A stretch of 64,000 nucleotides of DNA, from positions 186,001 through 250,000 of the forward strand of contig NZ_SELS01000005.1 in assembly GCF_004197395.1 (NCBI RefSeq), written 5' to 3'. This document shows positions 17,215-25,873 of this stretch, in pieces. Under the pieces are notes generated by a model that saw only the letters and a list, made by a program, of their open reading frames with translations, did not search any database and had not been told where the DNA came from. How positions within the stretch are numbered: position 1 is the first letter of the stretch; every line of letters begins with the position of its first letter. The stretch comes from Paraburkholderia sp. UYCP14C. GTDB lineage: Bacteria > Pseudomonadota > Gammaproteobacteria > Burkholderiales > Burkholderiaceae. The position numbers and the translations under genes were made by a program.

Positions 17215-17874
17215 TCAGGCCGCGCGTGCGGCCTGGGTGCCGTCGGTCATCGGCACGCCGGTCAGCTTCACCAGTTCGTCGAAGCCGATGTCCGAGAAAA
17301 TTTCGCGCACGACGAGGCCATCCTTCGTGACGTCGATCATCGCGAGGTCCGTATAGATACGGGTCACGCAGGCGATACCAGTGACCGGATACGAGCACTC
17401 GGCGGTGATCTTGCTTTCGCCTTGCTTGGTCAGGTGCTCCATCATCACGTAGACCTGCTTCGCGCCGATCGCGAGATCCATCGCGCCGCCGACCGCCGGA
17501 ATCGCGTCGGGTGCGCCGGTGTGCCAGTTCGCGAGGTCGCCCTTCGCCGACACCTGGAACGCGCCAAGCACGCAGAAGTCGAGATGGCCGCCGCGCATCA
17601 TCGCGAACGAATCGGCATGATGGAAGTACGCGCCGCCCGTCAGCAGCGTGACGTGCTGCTTGCCGGCGTTGATCAGTTCGTCGTCTTCCTCGCCCTTCGC
17701 CGGTGCCGGGCCCATGCCGAGCAGACCGTTTTCGCTGTGCAGGAAGATTTCCTTGTCGGCGCCGAGGTGGTTCGCCACCAGCGTCGGCACGCCGATGCCG
17801 AGGTTCACGTAAGCGCCTTCAGGGATGTCCTGGGCAACGCGCTTGGCCATTTCATCGCGGGTCAGTTTTTTCAT
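17215..17874 (-). CDS. pcaJ: 3-oxoadipate CoA-transferase subunit B
   Basis: A 219-residue CoA-transferase beta subunit that with PcaI moves CoA from succinyl-CoA to beta-ketoadipate. The motif HSENGLLGMGP contains the catalytic glutamate, and NLGIGVPTLVANH is typical of the N-terminal region. The ATG at 17874 (MKKLTRDEMA) is preferred over a longer in-frame start since family members begin there. It follows pcaI by 13 bases. Succinyl-CoA:acetoacetate transferase (ScoB) is a close relative; the pcaBDC neighbours support PcaJ. Confidence 0.9.
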   Translation of the reverse strand: MKKLTRDEMAKRVAQDIPEGAYVNLGIGVPTLVANHLGADKEIFLHSENGLLGMGPAPAKGEEDDELINAGKQHVTLLTGGAYFHHADSFAMMRGGHLDFCVLGAFQVSAKGDLANWHTGAPDAIPAVGGAMDLAIGAKQVYVMMEHLTKQGESKITAECSYPVTGIACVTRIYTDLAMIDVTKDGLVVREIFSDIGFDELVKLTGVPMTDGTQAARAA

Positions 17875-17887
17875 GTCGGTCTCCGGG

Positions 17888-18595
17888 TCAGGCAGCAGCG
17901 TCGTGAGGATTGGGCGTCGGGGCATGCGCCGCTTGCGGCACCGCGATCACGCGTTGCACGAAAATGCCGGGCGTGACGATTTCTTCCGGATCGAGGCCGC
18001 CGAGCGGCACCACTTCCGACACCTGCACGATGGCGGTCTTCGCGGCGCTCGCCATGATCGGCCCGAAGTTACGCGCGGTCTTGCGATAGATCAGGTTGCC
18101 CCAGCGGTCGCCCTTGTACGCCTTGATCAGCGCGAAGTCCGCATGCAGCGGCGCTTCGAGCACGTAATGACGGCCATCGATCAGGCGCGTTTCCTTGCCT
18201 TCGGCGAGCTTGGTGCCGTACGCGGTCGGCGTGAAGAAGCCGCCGATGCCCGCGCCCGCCGCGCGGATGCGCTCGGCGAGGTTGCCTTGCGGCACGAGTT
18301 CGAGTTCGATTTCGCCGGCGCGATAGAGCGCGTCGAACACATATGAGTCGGTCTGGCGCGGGAACGAGCAGATGATCTTGCGCACGCGCTTGGCTTTCAG
18401 CAGCGCCGCGAGGCCGATGTCGCCGTTACCGGCATTGTTGTTGACGATGGTCAGGTCGCGCGCGCCCTGCTCGATCAGCGCGTCGATCAGCTCGGACGGC
18501 ATGCCGGCCGTGCCGAAGCCGCCGATCATGACGGTCGCGCCGTCGTGGACATCGGCAACCGCCGATTGAAGTGTCTCGAAAATCTTGTTGATCAT
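17888..18595 (-). CDS. pcaI: 3-oxoadipate CoA-transferase subunit A
   Basis: A 235-residue CoA-transferase alpha subunit. It shows the DGATVMIGGFGTAGMPSELI glycine-rich CoA-binding region, the TIVNNNAG strand and the FFTPTAYGT block of this family. An AAAGGAA ribosome site precedes the ATG at 18595. With pcaJ it forms the penultimate step from protocatechuate to succinyl-CoA and acetyl-CoA. The gene is divergent from a LysR regulator across a 422-base gap with several palindromes. Confidence 0.9.
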   Translation of the reverse strand: MINKIFETLQSAVADVHDGATVMIGGFGTAGMPSELIDALIEQGARDLTIVNNNAGNGDIGLAALLKAKRVRKIICSFPRQTDSYVFDALYRAGEIELELVPQGNLAERIRAAGAGIGGFFTPTAYGTKLAEGKETRLIDGRHYVLEAPLHADFALIKAYKGDRWGNLIYRKTARNFGPIMASAAKTAIVQVSEVVPLGGLDPEEIVTPGIFVQRVIAVPQAAHAPTPNPHDAAA

Positions 18596-19017
18596 GTCGA
18601 ATTTCCTTTGGGGGCGCTACGTGCCGCTGGGCTGACAGCCCTCACCGACCAGGCTCGCGGCAAGGCTCGCGCGGAAACAGTCTCCGGGCATGCTGGCGAC
18701 GGCTCGCGAGGGGAGAGCGGGCTGGCGCCTTCGATTGGTTCGCTGCTGAATTTGTTCGTTACATGAACAGTGATTCGTTTAGCGAACGCTTCGGCGATTA
18801 TGGTTGTCCTGTGGGCGGGTTGTCAAGGCAGGGAAACCCCCTTCATCATAGGTCGCCGCACGCGGCGGCGATGGTCCGGGTTGCCGTCGTCCAGCGCTCG
18901 ACCTGCGCGCGAAAAAGCCGGCTGGGAGAAATCCCATTATGCTTATAGGAGATTTTTCAACTAGGCTCTATAGCGATACGGCATAGGCACCGCCTTGCCC
19001 CGCGAGCCACGACAAGC
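18596..19017. promoter_or_regulatory. Divergent promoter region between pcaI and the LysR gene
   Basis: This 422-base gap holds two neighbouring inverted repeats, GTTCGTTACATGAAC (18754-18768) and TTCGTTTAGCGAA (18774-18786). Nearer the LysR gene is an interrupted repeat, AAATC at 18929-18933 with GATTT at 18951-18955, across an AT-rich core resembling LysR T-N11-A sites. No gene is visible. Confidence 0.5.
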
Positions 19018-19947
19018 ATGTCCGAGACACATCTGGATCTGAATCTGATCCCCTATCTGGTCGCGATGGAAGACACGCGCAATGTGAGCCGCGCCGCCGA
19101 GCAGCTCGGCGTGAGCCAGCCGCGCGTGAGCACCGCGCTTGGCCGCCTGCGCGAATACTTCGACGATCCGCTGTTCGTGCGCACCTCCAGGGGCATGGAG
19201 CCGACACCGCGCGCGCTCGCGATCCTGCCCGCCGCGCGCGACGCGCTGCTGCGCATCGAGAAAGGCATGCTTGACGTGCAGGATTTCGATCCGGCGACGA
19301 GCACGCATACGTTCTCGATCGCACTGTCCGACGTCGGCGAGATCGTGTTTCTGCCGCGTCTTTTGCAGCTGTTCGCCGAGCGCGCGCCGTCCGCGAATCT
19401 GCGCTCCGTAACGCTGTCGCCGTCGCAGGTGGAGCGCGGGCTCGAATCGGGCGATGTCGACCTCGCCGTCGGCTATTTTCCGGACCTGGCGGGCAACAAC
19501 TTCTTTCAGCAGCGGCTCTTCACGCATCGCTTCATCTGCCTGATGCGCAGCGGACATCCGCTGTCGAAGGGGCCGCTCACACTCGAGCAATACGTGGCCT
19601 CGGGGCATGCGGTCGTGCGCGCCGAGGGGCGCAGCCAGGAAGTGCTCGAGCAGTACCTCGAGAAGAAGCGCATCAGGCGACGCGCGGTGCTCGAAACGCC
19701 GCACTTCATGAGCCTGCCTTTCATCCTCGCGCGCACCGATCTGCTCGCGACCGTCCCGCACGCGATCGGCTTCGCGTACGTGTCGGAGCATGCGTCGATC
19801 ATGCTCGTCGAGCCGCCGCTGCCGTTGCCGCGCTTCGACCTGCGCCAGCACTGGCATCGCAAGTTTCACAACGATCCGCGCCTCAGCTGGCTGCGCGGCG
19901 TGGTCGCCGAACTGTTCAACGATGCGATGGACGAATGGCCGAAGTAG
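19018..19947 (+). CDS. LysR-type transcriptional regulator
   Basis: A 309-residue LysR-type regulator. Residues 5-65 form the winged helix-turn-helix ([20 protein letters not shown], then [25 protein letters not shown]); residues 90-300 are the periplasmic-binding-protein-like effector domain. The [14 protein letters not shown] opening resembles the NodD/NahR/LinR subgroup more than PcaQ. It is divergent from pcaIJ and may control it, with beta-ketoadipate or muconate-type effectors possible. The assignment to pca control is from position only. Confidence 0.85.
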   Translation: MSETHLDLNLIPYLVAMEDTRNVSRAAEQLGVSQPRVSTALGRLREYFDDPLFVRTSRGMEPTPRALAILPAARDALLRIEKGMLDVQDFDPATSTHTFSIALSDVGEIVFLPRLLQLFAERAPSANLRSVTLSPSQVERGLESGDVDLAVGYFPDLAGNNFFQQRLFTHRFICLMRSGHPLSKGPLTLEQYVASGHAVVRAEGRSQEVLEQYLEKKRIRRRAVLETPHFMSLPFILARTDLLATVPHAIGFAYVSEHASIMLVEPPLPLPRFDLRQHWHRKFHNDPRLSWLRGVVAELFNDAMDEWPK

Positions 19948-20083
19948 CCGCTTGAAGCAGGTCGGCGACCGCCCCGGCCGCGTAAGGGGCATCGGCACCT
20001 TTGGGCGCAAAACATGGAACAATGGCCCAGTTACTGACCCTGCGCGCCGCGCAGCGTCGACGCGCGATCCAGGAGGACGACGC

Positions 20084-20722
20084 ATGACCAGCAGCAAGGC
20101 AAAGAAAACCAAACCCGCAGCGGCCGTCGAACGCCCGAGCCGCGAAGAAGCTGAGGCAGCCGTGCGCGTGCTGCTGCGCTGGGCCGGCGACGATCCGCAG
20201 CGCGAAGGCCTGATCGACACGCCGGCGCGCGTAACGCGCGCCTACGAAGAGTTCTTCGCCGGCTATCAGGTCGATCCGCGCGACATCCTCGCGCGTACCT
20301 TCTCCGAAGTGGACGGCTACGACGAAATGATCGTGCTGAAGGACATCCGCTTCGAGAGCTACTGCGAGCACCATATGGTGCCGATCATCGGACGCGCGCA
20401 CGTCGCGTATCTGCCGAACCATCGCGTGGTCGGCATTTCGAAGCTCGCCCGCCTCGTCGATGCGTTCGCAAAACGGCTGCAGATCCAGGAAAAGATGACC
20501 GTGCAGATCGCCGATACGCTGAACGACGTGCTGCAACCCGCCGGCGTCGGCGTGATTCTCGAAGCTGCGCATCAGTGCATGTCGACGCGTGGCGTGCATA
20601 AGGCGGGCGTCACGATGGTCACGTCGCGCATGCTCGGCACGTTCCGCACCGATCCGTCGACACGACGGGAGTTTCTGTCCATCGTCGGAAATCCGGGCGT
20701 GGTGCCGATGCCCAATGCCTGA
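20084..20722 (+). CDS. folE: GTP cyclohydrolase I
   Basis: A 212-residue enzyme that converts GTP to 7,8-dihydroneopterin triphosphate, the first step of folate and tetrahydrobiopterin synthesis. Zinc ligands are visible in SYCEHHMVP and in HQCMSTRG; the [22 protein letters not shown] block is the family signature. The ATG at 20084 has a strong AGGAGG site. The first 18 residues are lysine- and alanine-rich and variable. It follows the LysR gene by 136 bases on the same strand, but no functional link is evident. Confidence 0.95.
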   Translation: MTSSKAKKTKPAAAVERPSREEAEAAVRVLLRWAGDDPQREGLIDTPARVTRAYEEFFAGYQVDPRDILARTFSEVDGYDEMIVLKDIRFESYCEHHMVPIIGRAHVAYLPNHRVVGISKLARLVDAFAKRLQIQEKMTVQIADTLNDVLQPAGVGVILEAAHQCMSTRGVHKAGVTMVTSRMLGTFRTDPSTRREFLSIVGNPGVVPMPNA

Positions 20723-21108
20723 TGGGGTGGACTCAAAGGCTGCTTGCGGTTCGCTGACGATGCAGCCCCCGCCCCTGCATAGCATGTGTGCGCCTCCGCG
20801 CACTCTCTTCAAGCCCGCCGGCAATCTTGCGGTGGGCACGCGGGGTTGACAGTTAGTTGCGTCTCGGTGGTTGAGGCCAATGCTCGACGCCGCCCGTCGG
20901 GACGCGCTGTTCCCTCACTGATCGTCCCGCCGCCCAATCCACACCACCCCGCCCCACGTGCACCGCACCACGCACCGTGCACAAACCATCGGCTATGCTG
21001 AATCCACGGTGCCGCGGGAACGCGCTTTGCGATTTACTGCCGGCGCACCATCCACGCGAGACTTTGCGCACGCATGCCGGCCCATCAGCAGCAACAGGAG
21101 CGCCTCAA
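20723..21108. other. Intergenic region between folE and the DedA-rhodanese gene
   Basis: These 386 bases contain no convincing gene or terminator. The stretch 20930-20980 is unusually C-rich on the plus strand (runs of CCAC and CCGCC). The ribosome site for the next gene (AGGAG at 21096-21100) is the only clear signal. Confidence 0.4.
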
Positions 21109-22203
21109 TTGGTCGAGTTTCCGTTGTCGGCGGTGTCAACCTGGGGCAGCGCGATCGTGTTCGTCAACGTTCTGCTGACGCGCCTCGGCGTACCGATTCC
21201 GGCCGTGCCGATGCTGCTGTTCGCGGGTTCGGCGATCGCCGCGGGCACCCTGTCGTTCTGGCCGACGCTAGGCGCGGCGGCGCTAGGCGCATTGATCGGC
21301 GACGGCACCTGGTTCGCGGCTGGCCGGCTATATGGACGCAAACTGCTCAAGTGGCTCGGCCGCCTGTCGCCCGCCGTCGATACGAGGCTCGAAACGGCGC
21401 GCTCTCTCTTCGAGCACTATGGCGTGCCGCTCGTGTCGATTTCGAAGTTCGTGCCCGGGCTCGGCCTGCTCGCGCCACCGCTGATGGGCACGACCGCCGT
21501 CGACATCCGCATCTACGCACTCTGGGATCTGGCCAGCGTGATCGCGTGGGCGGCGTTCTGGCTGCTCGGCGGCGCGGCGGCGGAACGCGAACTGCACATG
21601 CTGCGCGAGTTCGTCGAGCGGCGCGGCGGCACACTCGCCGACATTCTGCTTGCGGTGGCGTTCGTCTATCTGCTCCACCGGCTGTATCTGCGATACCTGG
21701 AACGGCGTCGGTACGCGCGAGCCGCATCGGCCCCAGCCGCGCCGACTCATGCCTCACCGGCGAGCGCCGCGTCGAGAATGGCGTGGCGCTGGCGTCGCCC
21801 CGGTCGCCTGAGCCGCACGGCGCCGTCGCGCGTGCTCGATGCGCGGCCCGGCGGCCCGCTGCTCGATCTACGACGCCGGATTCCCGACGCGCTCGCGCTC
21901 GATCCGCATTCGCCCGAGCAGATCGAGGGCGCGCTGCGCACCCACGACATGGTCATCTATTGCATCTGCCCGGACAGCGCGACCGCGCTCGAAGTCTCGC
22001 AACATATGCGCAGCAACGGCTACACGCGGATTCGCGCGCTGCGCGGCGGGCTCGATGCCTGGCAGCGGCGCGGCTTCCCGGTGGGCATGCTGGCTCACGC
22101 GGACGGTGCGGCTGCCGATCAACCGCGCTCCGCGTGGCGCGACGAAACACCCGCGGCGGTGACATTGCGCGGTTTCGCGCCGCGCAGTGCGGAGCGTGCC
22201 TGA
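21109..22203 (+). CDS. DedA family membrane protein fused to a C-terminal rhodanese domain
   Basis: A 364-residue protein with an N-terminal DedA/SNARE-associated domain (about residues 1-200: GVPIPAVPMLLFAGSAIAAG, the GDGTWFAAGRLYGR motif, and the FVPGLGLLAPPLMG re-entrant region) and a C-terminal rhodanese-like domain (about 245-340) with the loop MVIYCICPDSATALEVS and its active-site cysteine in YCICPDS. The start TTG at 21109 is preferred because AGGAG lies 8 bases upstream and DedA homology begins here; ATG 20977 would add 44 unlikely residues. DedA proteins are lipid flippase-like membrane proteins needed for envelope homeostasis. Confidence 0.8.
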   Translation: MVEFPLSAVSTWGSAIVFVNVLLTRLGVPIPAVPMLLFAGSAIAAGTLSFWPTLGAAALGALIGDGTWFAAGRLYGRKLLKWLGRLSPAVDTRLETARSLFEHYGVPLVSISKFVPGLGLLAPPLMGTTAVDIRIYALWDLASVIAWAAFWLLGGAAAERELHMLREFVERRGGTLADILLAVAFVYLLHRLYLRYLERRRYARAASAPAAPTHASPASAASRMAWRWRRPGRLSRTAPSRVLDARPGGPLLDLRRRIPDALALDPHSPEQIEGALRTHDMVIYCICPDSATALEVSQHMRSNGYTRIRALRGGLDAWQRRGFPVGMLAHADGAAADQPRSAWRDETPAAVTLRGFAPRSAERA

Positions 22204-22269
22204 CTCGCGCCGCGTCGCGACGCCATGAGCCTGGCAAGGGTTCACGCACGCGTGCACGAACATCTGGCG

Positions 22270-23865
22270 TCAAAGCGCCGCGCCGGTACTCGAAGCCCCC
22301 TGCGCCGCCGAATACTCGTCCCACTGCGCCGAGCTGGTGCGATTGCGTCCCGCGTTTTTCGCCACATATAGCTGTGCATCAGCAGCGGCCAGCAGTTCCA
22401 GCCCGCTCGCGACATCCGTCGCCGTCGGCAACGCGGTTGCGCAGCCGACGCTCACCGTCACCGCCTGCGGCGCATCGTGTCCAGGCACGATGACCCGGTT
22501 TTCCACCCGACGGCGAATCTGCTCCGCGACCGCGAACGCACCCTGCGCGGTGGTATCCGGCAGCACCACCGCGAACTCTTCGCCGCCGTAGCGCGCAACC
22601 AGATCGACCGAGCGTCGCGCCACGGACGCGATGCAATCGGCCACCGCGACCAACACCTCGTCGCCGCTCTCATGGCCGTAGGTGTCGTTGAAACGCTTGA
22701 AGTGATCGATATCGATGAACAGCACCGACAGCGGCTTGTTGTCGCGTCGTGCGCGCATCCATTCGTCGTCGAGCCGCTTGTCGAGCACGCGGCGATTGCT
22801 GAGGCCGCTCAGCGGATCGGTCGCGGCTAGACGCAGCAGCGCGGCCTGCGCGCGCAGCTTGTCGCGCAGCGCGAACGCGAGCAGCCACGACACGAGCACG
22901 AACACCGCGCCGAACGCGACGGTCAGCACAGCGGCCACGTGGCTGCGATGCAGCCACGGCGCGAGCACGTCGTCGACGGCGGGCGCAATCGCCACGATCA
23001 GCGGCGTGCCCGGTACGTGCGTGTACGTGAAGATTCGCCGCACACCATCGAGCGGCGAGACCGATACGTAGGTACCCGAATCGTGCACGGTCATCGGTGC
23101 GAAGATCGGCAACTTTGCGACGTTCGCGCCGATCGCGCGCGCCTCGAACGGCTTGCGCGCGAGCACCGTGCCGTCCGCCATCACGATGAAAACCGAGCCC
23201 TGCTCGCCGGTGTCGATCCGGTCCAGCAGACGCTGGAAGTACTCGATGCGGATCGCGAGCAGCGCGATGCCGGCAAAGCGGCCTTGCGCATCGTCGATGC
23301 GCCGCGTCAGCGCGATCGACTGCTCGCCGCCGCGCAGCCGTGACATGAACGGATGCGAGAAATATAAGCCCGCCGCGGGATTGCGCTGCTGCACCTGAAA
23401 GTATTCGCGGTCTTCGAGATGGACAGTGGTATTCGCGCCGTTGTACTGCGCGGCGGCCACTTCGCCGTCGGCGCCGACTACATACGCACCACCGAGATAG
23501 GCCGCGGTGGTCGCGCGATCGAACAGCATCGCCTGGCGTGCCGGGACAGGAAGCGTCCATGTGACGGGATCGCGCGCGGCATCCACCATCGATTGCAAGG
23601 ACAGGCTATAAATCTCGACGTTGCGCGCGAGATCCGCGGAAATGATCGACACGAGATTTTGCGAGGTCTGACGCGCATGATCGAGCATTTCGCGGCGGCC
23701 TTCGCCGACCTCCACCGCCGTCAGGATCGACATGGCCAACGCGACTAGCGTGCCGGCGACGCCGGCCACCCACGGGCGGTTGCCCACATAACGGGGCATC
23801 CCGGTTCGCGCGGCACGCAACGTATGGCGCAGCCGATGACGCAGCGAAAGCCCTTGCCGTGCCAC
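22270..23865 (-). CDS. Diguanylate cyclase with periplasmic dCACHE sensor
   Basis: A 531-residue signalling protein: a membrane segment (about 30-52), a periplasmic double-CACHE sensor (to about 285), a second membrane segment (about 303-328), and a C-terminal GGDEF domain with active-site RYGGEEF. An RxxD inhibitory site (RSVD) lies five residues before GGEEF, so product inhibition by c-di-GMP is expected. The start is GTG at 23865, chosen because AAAGGAGG lies 8 bases upstream; a GTG at 23901 lacks such a site. The ligand is unknown; dCACHE sensors often bind amino or organic acids. Confidence 0.85.
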   Translation of the reverse strand: MARQGLSLRHRLRHTLRAARTGMPRYVGNRPWVAGVAGTLVALAMSILTAVEVGEGRREMLDHARQTSQNLVSIISADLARNVEIYSLSLQSMVDAARDPVTWTLPVPARQAMLFDRATTAAYLGGAYVVGADGEVAAAQYNGANTTVHLEDREYFQVQQRNPAAGLYFSHPFMSRLRGGEQSIALTRRIDDAQGRFAGIALLAIRIEYFQRLLDRIDTGEQGSVFIVMADGTVLARKPFEARAIGANVAKLPIFAPMTVHDSGTYVSVSPLDGVRRIFTYTHVPGTPLIVAIAPAVDDVLAPWLHRSHVAAVLTVAFGAVFVLVSWLLAFALRDKLRAQAALLRLAATDPLSGLSNRRVLDKRLDDEWMRARRDNKPLSVLFIDIDHFKRFNDTYGHESGDEVLVAVADCIASVARRSVDLVARYGGEEFAVVLPDTTAQGAFAVAEQIRRRVENRVIVPGHDAPQAVTVSVGCATALPTATDVASGLELLAAADAQLYVAKNAGRNRTSSAQWDEYSAAQGASSTGAAL

Positions 23866-23970
23866 GCTCCTCGCCTCCTTTCGCGGACCATTCTTGCGCA
23901 CCGGCAGCGCGGTGCGCCGTGCATTCTGGACTGCGGACCCTCAGCGCTAGCGAGGACCGAACGCGCTCGT

Positions 23971-24816
23971 TCAGCCCAGTAGCTCCGACGCCGCGCGCAA
24001 GCGGCGTTTGCGTTTCCTGTCGAGCCAATCCAACGCGGCTTGCATGTGATCCGCGTCGGCAAGCGACGCGGCATTGTCGCGCAACAGCGCTTCGCTGGCG
24101 ACGGTATCGTTGAGCAGGCCGAAGCGCTTCTGAATTTTTTTCAAGCGCTTGAGCGTGCGCTTATGGCTGATCTTAAGCACCGGCCCGAAAAACTCGAATA
24201 GATAGCGCAGCTTCTTGCCCGCTTTCCTGACATCGTGAAAGGCGGCGTAATTCGAGCGTTTCGCATGACGCGCGCGTTTGATGCGCTTTTTCAACTCACG
24301 CTCCGATGCCCCTATGCGTCGAGCGGCAAATTTGCGCAGCGCAATATCCGAATCGTGCGCGGCGTGCAGTTGCGCGGACGAGGTGGCCAACGCATTGCGC
24401 AGCAGATGTTTGACGTCGGCGTTCAATAGCGTCTCGCGGCTGGTTGCCAGCGTGTCGCGGCGCGCCTGCTCGAGTTTCGGCATCAGCGCTTGCGTGGCGT
24501 CGTCTTCCTGCTTGAGTAACTCGATCAGGATGTCCCAATCGCGCGTTTTACCCGCCGCCGTAGCGAGAAACTTGTAGACCGCGCGTTGGCGAGCGTTTTC
24601 ACCCTTGTCGAGCAGCGGTGCGAACGCCCACCACAATGAACGCAAACGCCGCAGTGAAACGCGCAGTTGGTGCAGCGCTTCGGGTGACGCGTCGTCGTGC
24701 ACGCCTTTGGCGAGTCCGATCGCTTCATCGACCAGCGGCGCGGCGTAGGAGGTAAAGGCCCGCTGTGCCGGCTCGTCGGCTATCGGCTCGTTGACTGTCT
24801 CGCTGTCTTGCTTCAT
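23971..24816 (-). CDS. CHAD domain-containing protein
   Basis: A 281-residue, strongly basic, all-helical protein. The CHAD signature is visible in ALHQLRVSLRRLRSLWWAF and in FHDVRKAGKKLRYLFEFF, with conserved histidines and many arginines and lysines. CHAD domains bind inorganic polyphosphate in studied cases. No CYTH triphosphatase domain is attached, so this is a stand-alone CHAD protein. It lies 1 kb from a phosphate transporter gene and 3 kb from a PPK2 gene, which supports a polyphosphate link. The start is ATG 24816. Confidence 0.9.
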   Translation of the reverse strand: MKQDSETVNEPIADEPAQRAFTSYAAPLVDEAIGLAKGVHDDASPEALHQLRVSLRRLRSLWWAFAPLLDKGENARQRAVYKFLATAAGKTRDWDILIELLKQEDDATQALMPKLEQARRDTLATSRETLLNADVKHLLRNALATSSAQLHAAHDSDIALRKFAARRIGASERELKKRIKRARHAKRSNYAAFHDVRKAGKKLRYLFEFFGPVLKISHKRTLKRLKKIQKRFGLLNDTVASEALLRDNAASLADADHMQAALDWLDRKRKRRLRAASELLG

Positions 24817-25042
24817 CGACGCTCCTACGAAACATGACCGTACTCCAGCGTAGCAAAAATAGTGCTCACGGGGGATTCGTGGCGCATGTCAGCCGGCTTT
24901 CCCTGTCAACGTTGGCGCGTCGCGTCGGCAGCGTCTATCCTCGACCGGTGGGCTCCGCATGTTGCGCGGTTCGGCGATTGCGTTTACCTGGCGATGCAAT
25001 GTGCACCACGGCAAATGCCGCAACCAGACCTTAGGAGGATGT

Positions 25043-25636
25043 ATGCGAATACTCGTTGTCGGTGCGACGGGCCTGCTCGGCTCGCACATCGTGAGGCTGC
25101 TCGCCACCGAGCATGACGTGGTCGGCGCGAGCCGCAAGGGTTCCGAACTGCACGTCGACCTGTCGGACAAACGCAGCATCGAAGCGATGTATGTAAGAGC
25201 CGGCAACTTCGACGCGATCATCTGCGCGGCGGGTTCGGCGAAATTCGCGCCGCTCGCCGCGCTTCGCGACGAAGACTTTTCTTTTAGTCTTGCCAACAAA
25301 CTGATGGGTCAAGTCAATCTGGTGCGCTGCGGCGCCGACCATCTGTCGCAAGGTGGCTCGTTCACGCTGACGAGCGGCGTGCTTGCGCAACAGCCGATGG
25401 AAGGAAGTGCGGCGGTCAGTATCGTCAATGCGGGTGTCGAAGCGTTCGCGCGCTCGGCCGCGCTCGAGTTGCGCGGCAAGGCCCGCGTCAATGTAGTAAG
25501 CCCGGGTTGGATCGCCGAAACGCTCGAATCGATGGGCCGCGATCCATCGCAAGGGGTACCGGCGGAAATCGTCGCGCAAGCCTATAAACGCACCCTGGGT
25601 GGCAGCGCAAGCGGCGAGGTAGTCAGCGCATCGTAA
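25043..25636 (+). CDS. Short-chain dehydrogenase/reductase family protein
   Basis: A 197-residue small SDR with the Rossmann nucleotide motif VVGATGLLGSHIV at the N-terminus, the GGSFTLTSGVL strand carrying the active-site serine region, and NVVSPGWI. The family's YxxxK catalytic motif is not present in standard form: the expected tyrosine segment reads SAAVSIVNAGVEAF. The ATG at 25043 has TTAGGAGG upstream, ruling out the longer frame. A paralogue lies at 40916. Substrate unknown. A short terminator-like hairpin follows. Confidence 0.8.
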   Translation: MRILVVGATGLLGSHIVRLLATEHDVVGASRKGSELHVDLSDKRSIEAMYVRAGNFDAIICAAGSAKFAPLAALRDEDFSFSLANKLMGQVNLVRCGADHLSQGGSFTLTSGVLAQQPMEGSAAVSIVNAGVEAFARSAALELRGKARVNVVSPGWIAETLESMGRDPSQGVPAEIVAQAYKRTLGGSASGEVVSAS

Positions 25637-25645
25637 GCATATTCA

Positions 25646-25666
25646 CGGCGCATTCGCCGCTTTTTT
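25646..25666 (+). terminator. Short Rho-independent terminator
   Basis: A 5-base-pair stem (CGGCG/CGCCG) with CATT loop, followed by C and six T residues, 10 bases after the SDR stop codon. The stem is short, so strength is moderate. Confidence 0.6.
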
Positions 25667-25873
25667 CATTTCATCACTTGCTTAGTCCGCTTCGGACATC
25701 TTACTATTCCCGTCCGCCATCCCGCGTAGTATTTACCGGCGTCAGCGGCGTAGCATAGGTCGCGCCGCGTCTGTTTTTCATGCACCCCATTGCCGTCACG
25801 CAGTTGTCATCATTGCGACACGTAGCGAAAGCAGGATCGAAAACTCTGCGACCACTTTTCTGGGGCTCACGTC

